In this document: in pieces, positions 20,438 to 30,871 of the stretch
Layout: the number at the start of each line of letters is the position of its first letter
Numbering within the stretch: position 1 is the first letter of the stretch
DNA from: Raffaelea ambrosiae
Taxonomy: Eukaryota; Ascomycota; Sordariomycetes; Ophiostomatales; Ophiostomataceae
Assembly (NCBI GenBank): GCA_002778195.1
Contig: PCDI01000008.1
Coordinates: 492,655-556,654, forward strand
Direction of reading: 5' to 3'
Length of the DNA: 64,000 nucleotides
Made by a program: the position numbers and the translations under genes
The notes under the pieces: model-generated
Database searches by the model: none
What the model saw: only the letters and a program-made list of their open reading frames with translations
What the model was told of the DNA's origin: nothing

Positions 20438-22180
20438 TCACGGCAGATCGGCCTCGTCCACGTTGCGGATAAAGGTGGTGATCCAGCGGGTGCCGCGAAT
20501 GTGGCCCGCAATGGTCTGCCGCTCGTTGACAGTGTGGACGCCGCTGTTGAGGGCGTCTTCGTCGAAGCCGACGCCAAACCGAAAGATGTGGCGGGTCAGG
20601 TCCCAGTAGTAGCGCGTGTCGGTGTTGCCCGTGGTGAGGCCCGGGCCGACAATGACATCCTCGCCGTAGATGGCGCGCGTGGTGCCGGCGAGGATGGCAA
20701 AGGGCGTGAGGGCGTCCGCGCGGACGACGGTGGGCGTGACCGGCGCCGGCTCGAGGACGCCCTTGAGCGGCGCGACGGTGATGGCGTTGAGGGCCAGCTC
20801 CTCGGTCGAGTTGTAGGGGCGCGTCTCGACGGTGAGGTTGTGGCGGAAGGCGATGGGGCGGGCGAGGGCCAGGACGTGCTCGACGACGTCGGCCGGGTGG
20901 TCGCCAATGTTGACGCGGTGGTTGATGCGCACCGCGACCTCCTCGGGCAGGGCGTTGATCTTGGCGCCGCCGCCGATGATGTCGACGGCCACGGACGTCT
21001 GGATGAGGTAGCGCGTGGCCAGGCTCTGCTTGGCCGCCTCCTGGGCGAGGGCGTCGGGCCGGCCGGCCGGCACGTGCGCCGGCCGCTTCCGGAGCAGCTT
21101 CTTGAGCTTGGGGGGGAAGCCGGGCCCGTGCTGGGCGCCGCACTGCAGCTGGCCCAGATAGGGGTTCGCGTCGTGGATGTGCGGCGCAAAGACGTGGTCC
21201 TCGAGCAGGGCGATGAGCTGGCTGAGGATGCCAATGGCCGTGTGGGCCGGCGGCACGGACGAGTGGCCGCCGGGGGTGCGCACCGTGATCTCGAGGTCGA
21301 TGTAGCCCTTCTCGGCGACGCCGGGCAGCGCAAAGAGGGTGCCCCATTTGCGCTCGAGCGCCGAGCCCTCGTCGACCAGCACGGCCACCGATCCGGGCCC
21401 GTAGCGGTCCAGCAGGAAGGGCCCCAGGTAGCCGGCGCCCTGGGGACCCGAGGCCTCCTCGTCAAAGCCGAACGACAGAACCACGGTCCGGCGCGGCGCA
21501 AAGCCGTGCGCGATCAGCTGCTCCACGGCGTCCAGGATGGCCGTCAGCTGGCTCTTGCAGTCGGCCGCGCCGCGTCCCCAGACGTACGTGCCGTCAAAGT
21601 GGCCGCTCCACGGCGGGTAGGTCCACTGGTCCAGCGTGGCGGCGGGCACCGGCACCGTGTCCTGGTGGGCCATCAGCAGCGTGGGCTGCAGCTCCGGCTG
21701 GCGGCCGGCCCACGTGAAGACCAGGCCGTGCGTGTGCACCCGCTCGCGCTGCAGCGTCTCGTGCACCAGCGGGTACGTCTTCTCCAGGTACGCGGCAAAG
21801 TCGTAGAACACGTCCCAGCGCGGGTCCTCGCCCACGGGGCCCAGGTCGTCAAACGACTCGGACCGCACCTGCACGGCCCCGGACAAGTGAGCGATGGACA
21901 ACTCCTTGAAGGCCTCCGTGGCGTAGAACTGGTCCAGTGCTTCGAGCTCGGGCGTGGTCCGCTGCGGCGTCAGCGGCGCCACCTGCGGGCAGGCATCCTC
22001 GACGGCTGTGTGGCCCCAAGTGCCGGCAAGAAAGTGAAGTGGCCCTCCCAGGGGCACGAAGTGGTTCAGCACAACGAGCGCCGGCACCAGCAGCAGGACG
22101 GCGACGAACCGGAGCCGGCGCGGCTGCTGTCTGGCCGCGGGCTGGCCAAGCTCACCAAGGAGGTATTTTTCTTGTGCCAT
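20438..22180 (-). CDS. M20 Gly-Xaa carboxypeptidase S-like (vacuolar)
   Basis: A single exon of 580 aa. A hydrophobic segment at about 22-44 acts as an N-terminal membrane anchor, as in yeast carboxypeptidase S, which is delivered to the vacuole. M20 di-zinc residues are visible: His and Asp in MAHQDTV (about 172), the bridging Asp in GRGAADCKSQ (about 202), the general-base Glu-Glu in DEEASG (about 238) and the late GNTDTRYYWDLT segment. The length matches the family (about 570-600). It removes C-terminal residues from peptides with Gly or similar in the penultimate position. It lies head-to-head with another M20 peptidase at 22950, sharing a 769-bp intergenic region. The small C-terminal end at 20438 reads NVDEADLP then stop. 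Confidence 0.9.
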   Translation of the reverse strand: MAQEKYLLGELGQPAARQQPRRLRFVAVLLLVPALVVLNHFVPLGGPLHFLAGTWGHTAVEDACPQVAPLTPQRTTPELEALDQFYATEAFKELSIAHLSGAVQVRSESFDDLGPVGEDPRWDVFYDFAAYLEKTYPLVHETLQRERVHTHGLVFTWAGRQPELQPTLLMAHQDTVPVPAATLDQWTYPPWSGHFDGTYVWGRGAADCKSQLTAILDAVEQLIAHGFAPRRTVVLSFGFDEEASGPQGAGYLGPFLLDRYGPGSVAVLVDEGSALERKWGTLFALPGVAEKGYIDLEITVRTPGGHSSVPPAHTAIGILSQLIALLEDHVFAPHIHDANPYLGQLQCGAQHGPGFPPKLKKLLRKRPAHVPAGRPDALAQEAAKQSLATRYLIQTSVAVDIIGGGAKINALPEEVAVRINHRVNIGDHPADVVEHVLALARPIAFRHNLTVETRPYNSTEELALNAITVAPLKGVLEPAPVTPTVVRADALTPFAILAGTTRAIYGEDVIVGPGLTTGNTDTRYYWDLTRHIFRFGVGFDEDALNSGVHTVNERQTIAGHIRGTRWITTFIRNVDEADLP

Positions 22181-22949
22181 GGTGGTGAGTGGCTCGTATC
22201 TACACCGTTGAGGTCAGAGTATGTTGAAGGGAGAGAACATCCTCGAGACAGTACTCCTTCAGGGAGGGGGGAGGTAAGATATAGATAGCACGACAACCCC
22301 GCTTGCTTCCTCCTCCTAAGCCGGATATGCGGCCTCTCAGCATGTTGTCAATGCCGGGTTGCGATAACGACATCGCATGTCTGCGCACGGTGGCATATCT
22401 CTACATATGACAAATGGATTTACATAGGATTCTGTCGTGGCAGAGTCTGGGGGATCTAGAAACACATCCACAGAGTCTAAAGCATAGAAGAACAGTAAAA
22501 TGGCTCACCAGGCGAGGAAGAATGGCCAGACTCGAAGCCGGCTGTCAGCTCTCGACACACGGATGCAGCCAAGAAGCGCGAGGAGATAGTATCGCCTGAG
22601 AAGCAATTCAAGCCGATAAGACGCCATCAACCCCGGCACGGTCCTGCATGTGCTCAAGTAGGATGGAGACCGAGCATCGTCTCTCGGCCTCCTGCCCAGT
22701 CGAACACCATCGACCAGAGACGTCCGAGCACGCCATTTGTCCGTTGCCTTGTGATGGACACCTGCACTAAAGTCGCAACCCCGACTTTCGTTATCTCAAC
22801 CATCTGACTACTGCGCAGATCCACCTTATTGTTGAAAACCCCCCTCCACTAGAGAGCTGTTTTTCCCGACTTGCCTGCTACTTGTCCAGCAAAGCTGGTC
22901 CCTGCCAAGCTCTCCTCTTCCTTCTGGGCCATCTCCATTCTCCGTCGCC
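22181..22949. promoter_or_regulatory. Shared promoter region of two divergent M20 peptidases
   Basis: The 769 bp between divergent starts hold no supportable gene. The 150 bp before the plus-strand start are C/T-rich, as is common in fungal leaders. Co-regulation of the two peptidases is possible but not shown by any motif I can identify. Confidence 0.45.
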
Positions 22950-23077
22950 ATGAGACTGCTCCCTACGAATTGGTTGGCCGCCGGCCTTCTGGCAAGCTCA
23001 GCCGCTCGCGCGAGTGCTGCCAGCCTCCAGCGACCGCTCAGTGTGGACGAGTCCGCGGCATTGTCCGCGGCCACCGA

Positions 23078-23112
<35 letters not shown>

Positions 23113-24219
23113 ATGTGGCTCCCTTCTCCGTGGCCTCGCTGGTCGAGCTGCACAAGTCGCTGGTGGAGATCCCGTCGGTGACGGGGACCGAGGGCGATGT
23201 GGCCACCTTTCTGCAGACCTACCTGGGCGACCGCGGCTTCACCGTCGAGCTGCAGCCGGTGACGCCCGGTCGCTGCAATGTGCTGGCCTACGTGGGCGAC
23301 AGCCGCACGACCCGCCTCCTGGTGACCTCGCACATCGACACGGTCCCGCCCTTCTGGCCGTACGAGCGGCGCGGCGACGAGGTCTGGGGGCGCGGTACCG
23401 TCGACGACAAGGGCAGCGTGGCCGCGCAGATCATGGCCGTGGCGGCGCTCGTGGCGTCGGGACGCGCGGCCGCGGGCGACGTGGCCCTGCTGTTCGACGT
23501 CGGCGAGGAGAAGGGCGGCGACGGCATCCGCGCCGCCAACCAGCTCGGCCTGTCGTGGGAGGCCGTGGTCTTTGGCGAGCCCACCGAGCTGCAGCTCGCC
23601 TCCGGCCACAAGGGCAGCATGGGCTTCACCCTCACCGCCAAGGGCCGCGCCGGCCACTCCGGCTACCCCGAGCTCGGCACCAATGCCATTGATCTCCTTG
23701 TCCGCGGCCTCTCCGCCCTCGCCGCCCTCCCGCTGCCCGGCAGCGAGCGCTTCGGCGCCTCCACCATCAACGTCGGCACCATCAGCGGCGGCGTCGCCCC
23801 GAACGTCATCCCCGAGGATGCCTACGCCGTCGTCTCGGTCCGTGTCGCGGCCGACTCCACCGACACCCTTCGCTCGATCATCGAAGACGCCGTGCTGGCC
23901 GCCGTGCCCGAGCTGCGGCTCGACTTCCGCTATGGCACCGCGCCCGTGCCCATCGACCATGACATTCCTGGTAAGCGAGCTCCCCCATCTTGCACGCACG
24001 CTTTGCAGACACAAATCTCATGTAGAGCCAGGCTTCGAGACCGTTGTCGTCAACTATGGCACCGACATTCCCGGGCTGGAGGGTGAGCATAAACGTTATC
24101 TTTACGGTCCCGGGACCATCCTGTATGCACACTCCGATCACGAACACATCCGCATTTCAGACCTGGAAGAGGCGGTTCGGGGCTATCAGACCATCATTTT
24201 GGAACTCCTGAGTCGATGA
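22950..24219 (+). CDS. Secreted M20 peptidase (ArgE/CPG2-like)
   Basis: Exons 22950-23970 and 24026-24219 with a 55-bp intron (GTAAGC...TAG) give 404 aa. The splice joins DHDIPE to PGFETVVV in frame. Residues 1-24 form a signal peptide (ending ARASA). A poly-Ala run at about 45-54 is encoded by a (GCT)n microsatellite. Zinc-site motifs are SHIDTVPP (His128), GRGTVDDKGS (Asp near 151), GEEKGG (near 187) and GEPTEL. The terminal His is in YAHSDHEHI. The dimerisation-type segment GRAGHSGYPE is also present. This group cleaves acylated or C-terminal amino acids, and the exact substrate is unknown. It is a different M20 subfamily from its divergent neighbour. Confidence 0.88.
23084..23113 (+). repeat. 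(GCT)n trinucleotide repeat in coding sequence
   Basis: About ten GCT copies encode the poly-Ala run just after the signal peptide of the secreted M20 peptidase. It is in frame, so length variation would alter only the linker. Confidence 0.8.
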
Positions 24220-24398
24220 ATGTACAGCAGGCATTCAAGCGCAACCGGTAGAAATCACCGGAACCACTCAGGGGGGGGGTGCAAGTGGCCAATGTCGTGC
24301 AGGTAGCCACCAAGAGAAACGAGTCGATTCCTACTTAATAGAGAACCATTAAGGGATGAGCATTGTTTGTCTGTGTATATACATTTCATAAGACAAAA

Positions 24399-25511
24399 CT
24401 ATGCCCCAAGCACGAGGCTGATGCCTCGCTGGACCGCAACGACGGCAGAGCTTCCGTGGTCTTCGTTTGCAAATGTGTGCACCTGCACGTCTGCGAACAG
24501 ATCACTATCGTGGAGATGCGTATACAGTTTCATGACATCCGGGTTGACAACACTCGGATCTGTTGAGTTCGGTGCCTCCTTGTTTTCTTTCATGCCAAAG
24601 GTGAAATACACCTTGGTGCTGTTCGTGACCACTTGCGTCTCCTCCACCTGCTCGAAAAAGGCAGTCTCGTAATTGAATATGTCCTCGTCGTTGAACCAGG
24701 CGGAGGGGCTGGCAACAATATAGGTGTCGTAGATGGGGCCCAAGCCCGAAGACGAACCGCCAGCATACGATGGGCAAGTAAACAAAGAGTACAGTGTAAA
24801 CAGCCCCTGATACGAATGGCCAAACAACACCTTGGGCATCTTCTCGACCAGCGGCAGCCGAGGGAAAAAATTGCGGGCCAGGGCAGGGATCAGAACGTGT
24901 CTGAACACAGACGCAAAATCATGGGCGCCGCCATAGTCGGACAGCTCGGTTCCGTTTAGACGCCCAGTGAGCGGTATGGCATGGCCGTCCTGGCTGAGCG
25001 GCGTGGCGTCTTTGACTCTGCGCGTGGCCGCAAAGATGGAGGGTATGCCGGCTGCCGTTACTGTGTCCGTCCAGGGGTAGCCGACGCCAACGATAATGGC
25101 CGGCGACTGGGATTTTTGATCAATGCGACGAGCAACGTCAGTGGCGGTGCCGAAGTATGCGTTTCCATCGAGGATGAAACTGGTGAAGAATACGCCCGTA
25201 AATACAAGGATCTCATTTCATGAAAAACACAAAAACATGAGGACGATTACCTACATCACAGGCACGTCTTCAACATCGGCGTCATCGGCCGTTCCATCTG
25301 CATTCCAGTACAAGGGCCACGAGACCTGCAACAAGTATTCCCCAATGGGGGTCTGTACCAGAAGTTGAGCGGTATTTGGCATGAAGAGAGGTTCCGTGCC
25401 AGGTATGTGGGCAGCGACTCTGAGAACCCCAAATAGCAGAAGGAGGAGAGAAGACAAGCTGGTCCAGCCAAAACCCTGGCCGAGTTTTGTGTCAGGTCTC
25501 GAGTAAGGCAT
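24399..25511 (-). CDS. Alpha/beta hydrolase esterase (putative esterase/siderophore esterase type)
   Basis: Exons 25511-25255 and 25179-24399 give 345 aa. The 75-bp intron (GTAGGT...CAG) joins DVEDVPV to IFILDGNAYFG, the conserved start of the putative-esterase (esterase D/IroE-like) fold. The N-terminus has a hydrophobic stretch (LSSLLLLLFGVL, about 19-30) that could be a signal or anchor. The nucleophile elbow is GHSYQG (Ser about 202) where family members usually show GHSxGG. The catalytic His is likely in NEDHGSS. In fungi this family includes enzymes hydrolysing siderophore esters after iron uptake, but many members are uncharacterised. No siderophore synthetase is present in the window, so the substrate is left open. 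Confidence 0.8.
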
Positions 25512-26658
25512 GTTGGCATAGCAAGTACGACCACGTCAAAGACAAGGTTTTCACCGCATATTCTTTCACGACGTTGAGAAAAAAGGTGGTGATACTTTTT
25601 TCAAGGTTCTGTTAATAACCGTTTTCAGTGCAATACAATTGCCGATATCGGCTTTTGCATCTAATCAGATATTTCTATCAGATGTGGGGGAATACACCCT
25701 CGTATTAGTGGGAAGGAAACAACCCGGCAGGCTCACAAGCGCAGGTTTCTCTGGACATTCTTCACTCTAGGCCATGCCGAGATAGAAATGAGCCGAATCA
25801 GTTGGGCTTTGGCTCACGTTCACACCAGGTGATTGGCCAAAAGATGTCATCTCCACAGCTCGACTGTCCGCAGAAATGAAGACGGGAACATGGGCAGTCA
25901 AACCTCATAAGGGTACAGCTCAGAGAGGCCAGGGCCATATTTACGCTGTATGTTGTCATGTGTACATCTGCTGGGAGTGAGGGTGGGGGTTGCCATTTGT
26001 TGTCCTTTTTCGCCTACCTCTTTGTTTCGATCTCCTTTCGCGAATCGAGGTCATACTATTGATTTCATTGGCATGTTATTGAGTTTGGTTCCTTGTTCTC
26101 GTCTGTCTTTTTTCAAAGCAGTACTACAGCGTGGTAATACTACATTTTACGTAATGGCTACTGTAGAGCCAACATACTGTGGAGGCCAGTCGCCAAGCTC
26201 CTCAACCTCGGCATCAGTCGAAGCCCGCTGGGTCGAGGCCGCAGAGCTCATCCTTATCACAGAACCGAGCCACGGCCACGCACATGCCGGTGCCGACCGC
26301 ATAGACGGGCACGGTCATAGCCTGCGCCTGAACGGTAGACTACGTCCCGAAAGTAGACGATTGTGGGTAAAATCGTACGAAAGCCCATGCTTGTGTATGA
26401 TCCTCCAAGACGACAGGGAGTTTGAGTAGACATATCGCTGGGGCGTACCGTAGAACATGATATCATTGGTAAAGCTATATGCTCTGTCTGCTCCGTCTGT
26501 GCTGTCTTCCCCAGGTCATGCCGTCGCCTCCTTTCTAGGTAGCTTGAAGGGGAAACTAGATATTATACATTTGCATGCTGCCACCCTCGGGGCAGCATAA
26601 CGTAAAACGCTGTAGATTGTATATGTATCTGGATTCACAGTCTGCCCCTTTTCTAGCT
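25512..26658. other. Intergenic region, possible coding remnants
   Basis: About 1.15 kb without an intact gene. Open frames around 25950-26470 on both strands lack splice partners and domains. On the minus strand, a short hydrophobic stretch near 26320-26250 (VPVYAVGTGMCVAVA) vaguely resembles a transporter helix and may be a decayed fragment, but I cannot establish this. Confidence 0.35.
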
Positions 26659-28803
26659 CTACAACAGTCCTAGCCAGCCAGTAGGCCGCATCCCAAGCGC
26701 TTCTCTCGCCAGTATCACGACCATGGTCTTGTCCCGCGCTACGGGCGCCCACGTTCGCTCCAGCCCCTGTCTTTCTACCGGCTTCTCGGCCGCGCAGCTC
26801 ACCTCAAACGAGAACACTGCTTTTCCAGCTGTCCTTGTCTGGGGAACGGCACTGACAGTCAGGTCGTCTGATGACACAGGGGCTCCATCTACGGTCACTT
26901 CAACCACGGGCAATACGCTCGTCTCGGGAACAGAAGCCGCGTTGACGGTGATGTGACCCTGGACGAGAATGCGCAGCATTGCGTCGCCCCCACCGGTCAC
27001 TGTCGCTGATTCGATGGCCAGGTCCGGACGTGTACTTTGTGCCGCAGAAGGCTGTGCAGGCCGGGTCAGCGGGATGCGGTCCGAGTCCAGCGCCGGTGCC
27101 GTCGGCGGCGGCACGCGGTGGTGCGTTCGAGCCTCAAAGGCGTAGGCCCACGCCAGGAGCTGCAGGTCGTCGCCGGCCTTGCCCGCAAATGTGAGGTTCA
27201 TCGGCACCTGCTTGTCGCGCATCAGGCCCATGGGCACCGACACGGTGGGAATGCCCAGGTGCCGGATCGCCCGGTTGCCGTTGCTGTAGTACGTGCCATT
27301 GCGCCACGCCAGCGCGGCACCCTCCGCGGTGCTGTCCGCGCTGGCCGGGCCGACATCCCCTGCGGCGGGGAAGACGGCGCAGTCGCAGCCCAGGCTGCGC
27401 AGCCAGTCCTCGAACAGGACCTTGCGCATGCCCTCCAGCGCCACGACGGCCTCCTCGAGCCCCTGGATGGCTGACTGGCCCGGGGCCAGACGGTGCTGCT
27501 CGCCGCCCTCCAGCTCCGCCTTGAGCGTGTGGTACTGGATGGCGTTGGGTTTCTCGAAGAACTGTAGCTCCGGCTCCGTGCGCAGCCAGTCGGGGTAGAT
27601 GGTGGCGGTGTCGACCGCCGCCAAGTCCGGTAGGGCCGGATTGTGGAGCGTCTTCAGAAAGTCGTTCCACGCGTGCGCGATCAGCGGCCCGCGCTCCACC
27701 GCGTTCCAGTTGTCCGGCCGCCGGGGGCAGCCTTCGGGGAGGAGGGCGTCGTTCTCGTACGCCGTCTGGGCGGGAAAATCAGGCGTCAAGACCACCTCCG
27801 CGCCCAGGGCCTCGAGGTCCTTGCGCGCCTGTTCCCACAGCGCAACGACCGCCGGGCTGGTCTCCACGTTCCGGGCACCCGGTGGTGCCGGGCAGCCGAT
27901 AAACATCTGGGGCACTGCGACGCGCACACCGGACAGGGATTCCGCCGTCGAGGCGGGGGACGCTATCTGCTTGAAGGTAGAACCGGCAGGCTTGTTGTGC
28001 CACGGCGGAAGCACGGACACAAACGACTGCTCGCGCCAGAACTCGCCTTCGCGGACGGGGTCCTCCACGGCAATGACGTCGAGCAGACACAGGAGGTCGC
28101 GGACGGTGCGGGTGTGGGGCACAGGCACGTCGCAGGTCGGGTACAGCGGCCAGTTGCCGCGGCCCGACACCCAGCCCCGGGACGGGGTGTACGCCACGAG
28201 CGCGTTGTTGGACGCCGGCGACCGGCCCGACGACACAGTCTCGGCACCGAGGCCAAACGCGGCAAAGCTGGCAGCCGTGGACACGGCCGAGCCGTTGGAG
28301 GAGCCCGACGCAAAGCCGGCGGCAAGGTAGTCCGGATTGTACGGGTTCTCGGCACGGCCCCATATTCCGCGCTGCATGCCGCCGCAGGCCATGGCTGGCA
28401 TGTTGGTGCGGCCGACGAGGACCCCCCCCGCGGCGCGGATAGTGGACACGATAAACGCATCCTCGTCGCTCATGAGGTTTTGGAAGGCCGGGGAGCCTGC
28501 GGCCACGGGCATGCCCTGGGCCTTGTAGCTGTCCTTGATGGTGTAGGGGATTCCTTCGAGGGCGCCGGCCGGGCCGCCGGCCGCGCGCCGGTCGTCCGAC
28601 TGGGCCGCATCGTCGAACACGGCGCTGTTGAGAATGGGGATGGCATTGAGGGCCAGGTGGCGGCAATCGTAGGTGCTGATACGGCGCAAGTAGCGCGCGA
28701 CGAGCTCGACGCTGGTCACGGCACCAGAGCTGAGGGCGCGCTGCAAGTCCTCAATGGAAGCCTCGACGAGGTTGAGTTCTGTCGCCTGTGTCGTTCCTGC
28801 CAT
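26659..28803 (-). CDS. Amidase signature (AS) family enzyme with C-terminal extension
   Basis: A single exon of 714 aa from ATG at 28803. An in-frame upstream extension is possible, but this start gives the family N-terminus. AS-family catalytic elements are Lys90 in YTIKDSY, the Ser cluster in GFASGSSNGS (Ser168 as likely cis-Ser) and the likely nucleophile Ser192 in ETVSSGRSPAS. The family motif is normally TDTGGSIR; this VSSGR variant seems characteristic of one subfamily, from memory. AS enzymes hydrolyse amide bonds of diverse small molecules. Residues from about 565 to 714 form an extra region with beta-like patterning (ATVTGGGDAMLRILV...VTVDGAPVSS), of unknown role. There is no signal peptide. 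The neighbouring esterase runs in the same direction, more than 1.1 kb away. Confidence 0.85.
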   Translation of the reverse strand: MAGTTQATELNLVEASIEDLQRALSSGAVTSVELVARYLRRISTYDCRHLALNAIPILNSAVFDDAAQSDDRRAAGGPAGALEGIPYTIKDSYKAQGMPVAAGSPAFQNLMSDEDAFIVSTIRAAGGVLVGRTNMPAMACGGMQRGIWGRAENPYNPDYLAAGFASGSSNGSAVSTAASFAAFGLGAETVSSGRSPASNNALVAYTPSRGWVSGRGNWPLYPTCDVPVPHTRTVRDLLCLLDVIAVEDPVREGEFWREQSFVSVLPPWHNKPAGSTFKQIASPASTAESLSGVRVAVPQMFIGCPAPPGARNVETSPAVVALWEQARKDLEALGAEVVLTPDFPAQTAYENDALLPEGCPRRPDNWNAVERGPLIAHAWNDFLKTLHNPALPDLAAVDTATIYPDWLRTEPELQFFEKPNAIQYHTLKAELEGGEQHRLAPGQSAIQGLEEAVVALEGMRKVLFEDWLRSLGCDCAVFPAAGDVGPASADSTAEGAALAWRNGTYYSNGNRAIRHLGIPTVSVPMGLMRDKQVPMNLTFAGKAGDDLQLLAWAYAFEARTHHRVPPPTAPALDSDRIPLTRPAQPSAAQSTRPDLAIESATVTGGGDAMLRILVQGHITVNAASVPETSVLPVVEVTVDGAPVSSDDLTVSAVPQTRTAGKAVFSFEVSCAAEKPVERQGLERTWAPVARDKTMVVILAREALGMRPTGWLGLL

Positions 28804-29777
28804 GGCGATGTACGAGGGGGCTTTTCGGCCAGTCTGAGAGAGGGGAAGACAGATACCATGGCTTTGGCCGCGGGCTAGCGTCGCGAAATTCAATGTCGAC
28901 CCACGGCGAACACGGAACAGGCCAAGGAGCCGGCGTGCCAAGCCGTTATCGAGTGGCTCCAGGCTGTGTGTGATATGGCCAACCGATGAAGCAGGGGTGG
29001 CTCCACCTATTGGAGGGCAACCGCCCGGCTGGTTAGTCCTCTCCGTTGTCGTGAAGACAAGCACGCAACAGTGTCCGAACTACCAGTCGCGGAATCAAGT
29101 AATGTGCTATTGCACGTCATTTGCGACGCCCTTGACCAAGAGAAAGCGTGTACGGGCCGGGTGCCCCCCTGGAAGACTTCTCTTGTCGGCCACACAGTCG
29201 GTACTGGAGACCGTTTTGGGGGATAATCAAAAAGTAGTGAAACTGTTGTATACTGCACTCATGTCCATTCGTCTTACTGTCGGTTTATGTCTTAGGCGAC
29301 ACTCTTATCAACCAGTAATCCACAAACATACCATCAGTCAACAAAGCATCAGAAGGTTAAACATTTTAAACAATCACAATTTACTAGTATTTCTCTTGTA
29401 ATGCGGTCAAAAAAGCTATTTGCAATAATAATATCAAACGTCTCGGTGAAGTTTATAATCCTAATCGCCATATAGACGTTAAGCTATTTCAATATAAGGT
29501 TATTTGACGAACGGCTTTATTAAAAGCAAATTTTCATGCCGATATTTACGAAAAAAAGGTGGCGAAATAAGATTCCAAAAATAAAAAATAAAAAAATAAA
29601 AACACACACACAAAAAACTACATCGAGTTAAACAGAACATCCAAGCAAATGCTAAAAAAAATGCAATGTCTGTCCAAGACAGATCGGCTGCATTATAGCA
29701 ATACTTCACCATTCCAACCCCCACCCCCGCCGCTTGTTGAAAGCAACGGGAAAGCCTTGCTATATATATCATGAAAC
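28804..29777. other. AT-rich intergenic region
   Basis: About 970 bp, among the most AT-rich of the window, between the amidase start and the 3' end of the 343-aa gene. It contains A5-6T-type tracts at about 29577-29603 and a short (CA)n. No gene is supported. Confidence 0.55.
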
Positions 29778-30871
29778 TCAATCACTGGAACCATTCTTGC
29801 GCCAGTCATGCGTCCTCACATATGTCTTGCCCGACACGCTCCCTGGAGAAGCGAGCTTGCCCTTCAGAGTAGCGTTCGTTGGGGGGTAAAACTGCTGGGT
29901 GCTCAGATCAAAGCAGCCAGACACCTGACTCTCACTGCAAAAGCCATAGAGCTTCTTTTCGTCCATGTCACAGAAGAGTTGTTCCTGAGTATTGGCAATG
30001 TCGGGTCCGAGTGAGGTCTCCGATTCACAGACAAAGCGGGCCGAGTTATCTTCGACGTCTCCGATAACAAGCTGAGATGCAATGCCTGCGCTACGCCGAC
30101 GGATGGTGCCGCTGTTGGCGTTACGCTCGACGGCGGTCATGTGGTTTCGCTTTCTGCGAGTCCAGAAGTTGATCACACTGGGGTCCGGCTCGGTCCGCAA
30201 GCCAAAGGAGACACCATCACACATTTCTTTGGGGTCGCGACGGTTTTCATCAAATGCGCCTGCGCCAAAGGAAGGCCAGCGGATCTGAAAGCCGGTGTTT
30301 GGCTGGTCGCCGTTCTTGTCAATCCAGAAACACTTTGCCTGGTTCGAGGCATTCCTGTTCGGCTGGTTGTCGTACGAGTTGTAATACATGCCGCTGTAAT
30401 ACCAATTCGCTCCGCATTCGTAGCCCATGTCGCCCAGGAAGGCGTACTGGTTACCGCCATACGCATCACTCCAGCTGGCTGTGGCCCAGGCAATGCAGAT
30501 GGCATCGTCGTTGGCAGAGAAGAGGGTGTAGACTCCCTGGCTATCGTGGTTGACGTGGATATCGGCAAGGGTTCCGTTCTCAACATTGCCTGTATCGGAA
30601 TTCATGCCCACAAACACTCCGTTATTGTTCCAGACACGGCTAAGTATACATGTTAGACCGGCTAGCAAGAAAAAAAAAAACCACAACAAAAGAACACTTA
30701 CACATCGGGAAGATTGCCGCCACCATTTTCGAGACCTGACGTGCCGTCAAGGCCAACAGCAATCTTATAGGTAGAACCGTCGCCCTCGGGCATCTGGAAC
30801 AAAGTCGCGCCGAACTGGAGGATGGACAGAAGACCCGACGAAACACCAATGAAGTCAACGAGAAAACTCAT
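29778..30871 (-). CDS. Conserved-looking fungal hypothetical protein, 343 aa
   Basis: Exons 30871-30702 and 30639-29778 with a 62-bp intron (GTAAGT...TAG) give 343 aa; the splice yields LPDV-RVWNNNG. The N-terminus (MSFLVDFIGVSSGLLSILQF) is hydrophobic and may be a signal or anchor. Residues 60-200 are rich in Trp, Tyr, Gly and Cys (WATASWSDAYGG, DMGYECGANWYYSGMYY, KCFWIDKNGDQPNTGFQIRWPSF), a pattern I recall from uncharacterised secreted fungal proteins. A basic stretch (TRRKRNHMTAVERN) follows, then a Cys-containing C-terminus. No catalytic motif is recognisable. Function unknown. Confidence 0.75.

Noticed and set aside
20354..22288. Plus-strand open frame of 644 aa antisense to the M20 carboxypeptidase
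   Set aside because: Shadow frame without domains; the minus strand has a full-length M20 peptidase.
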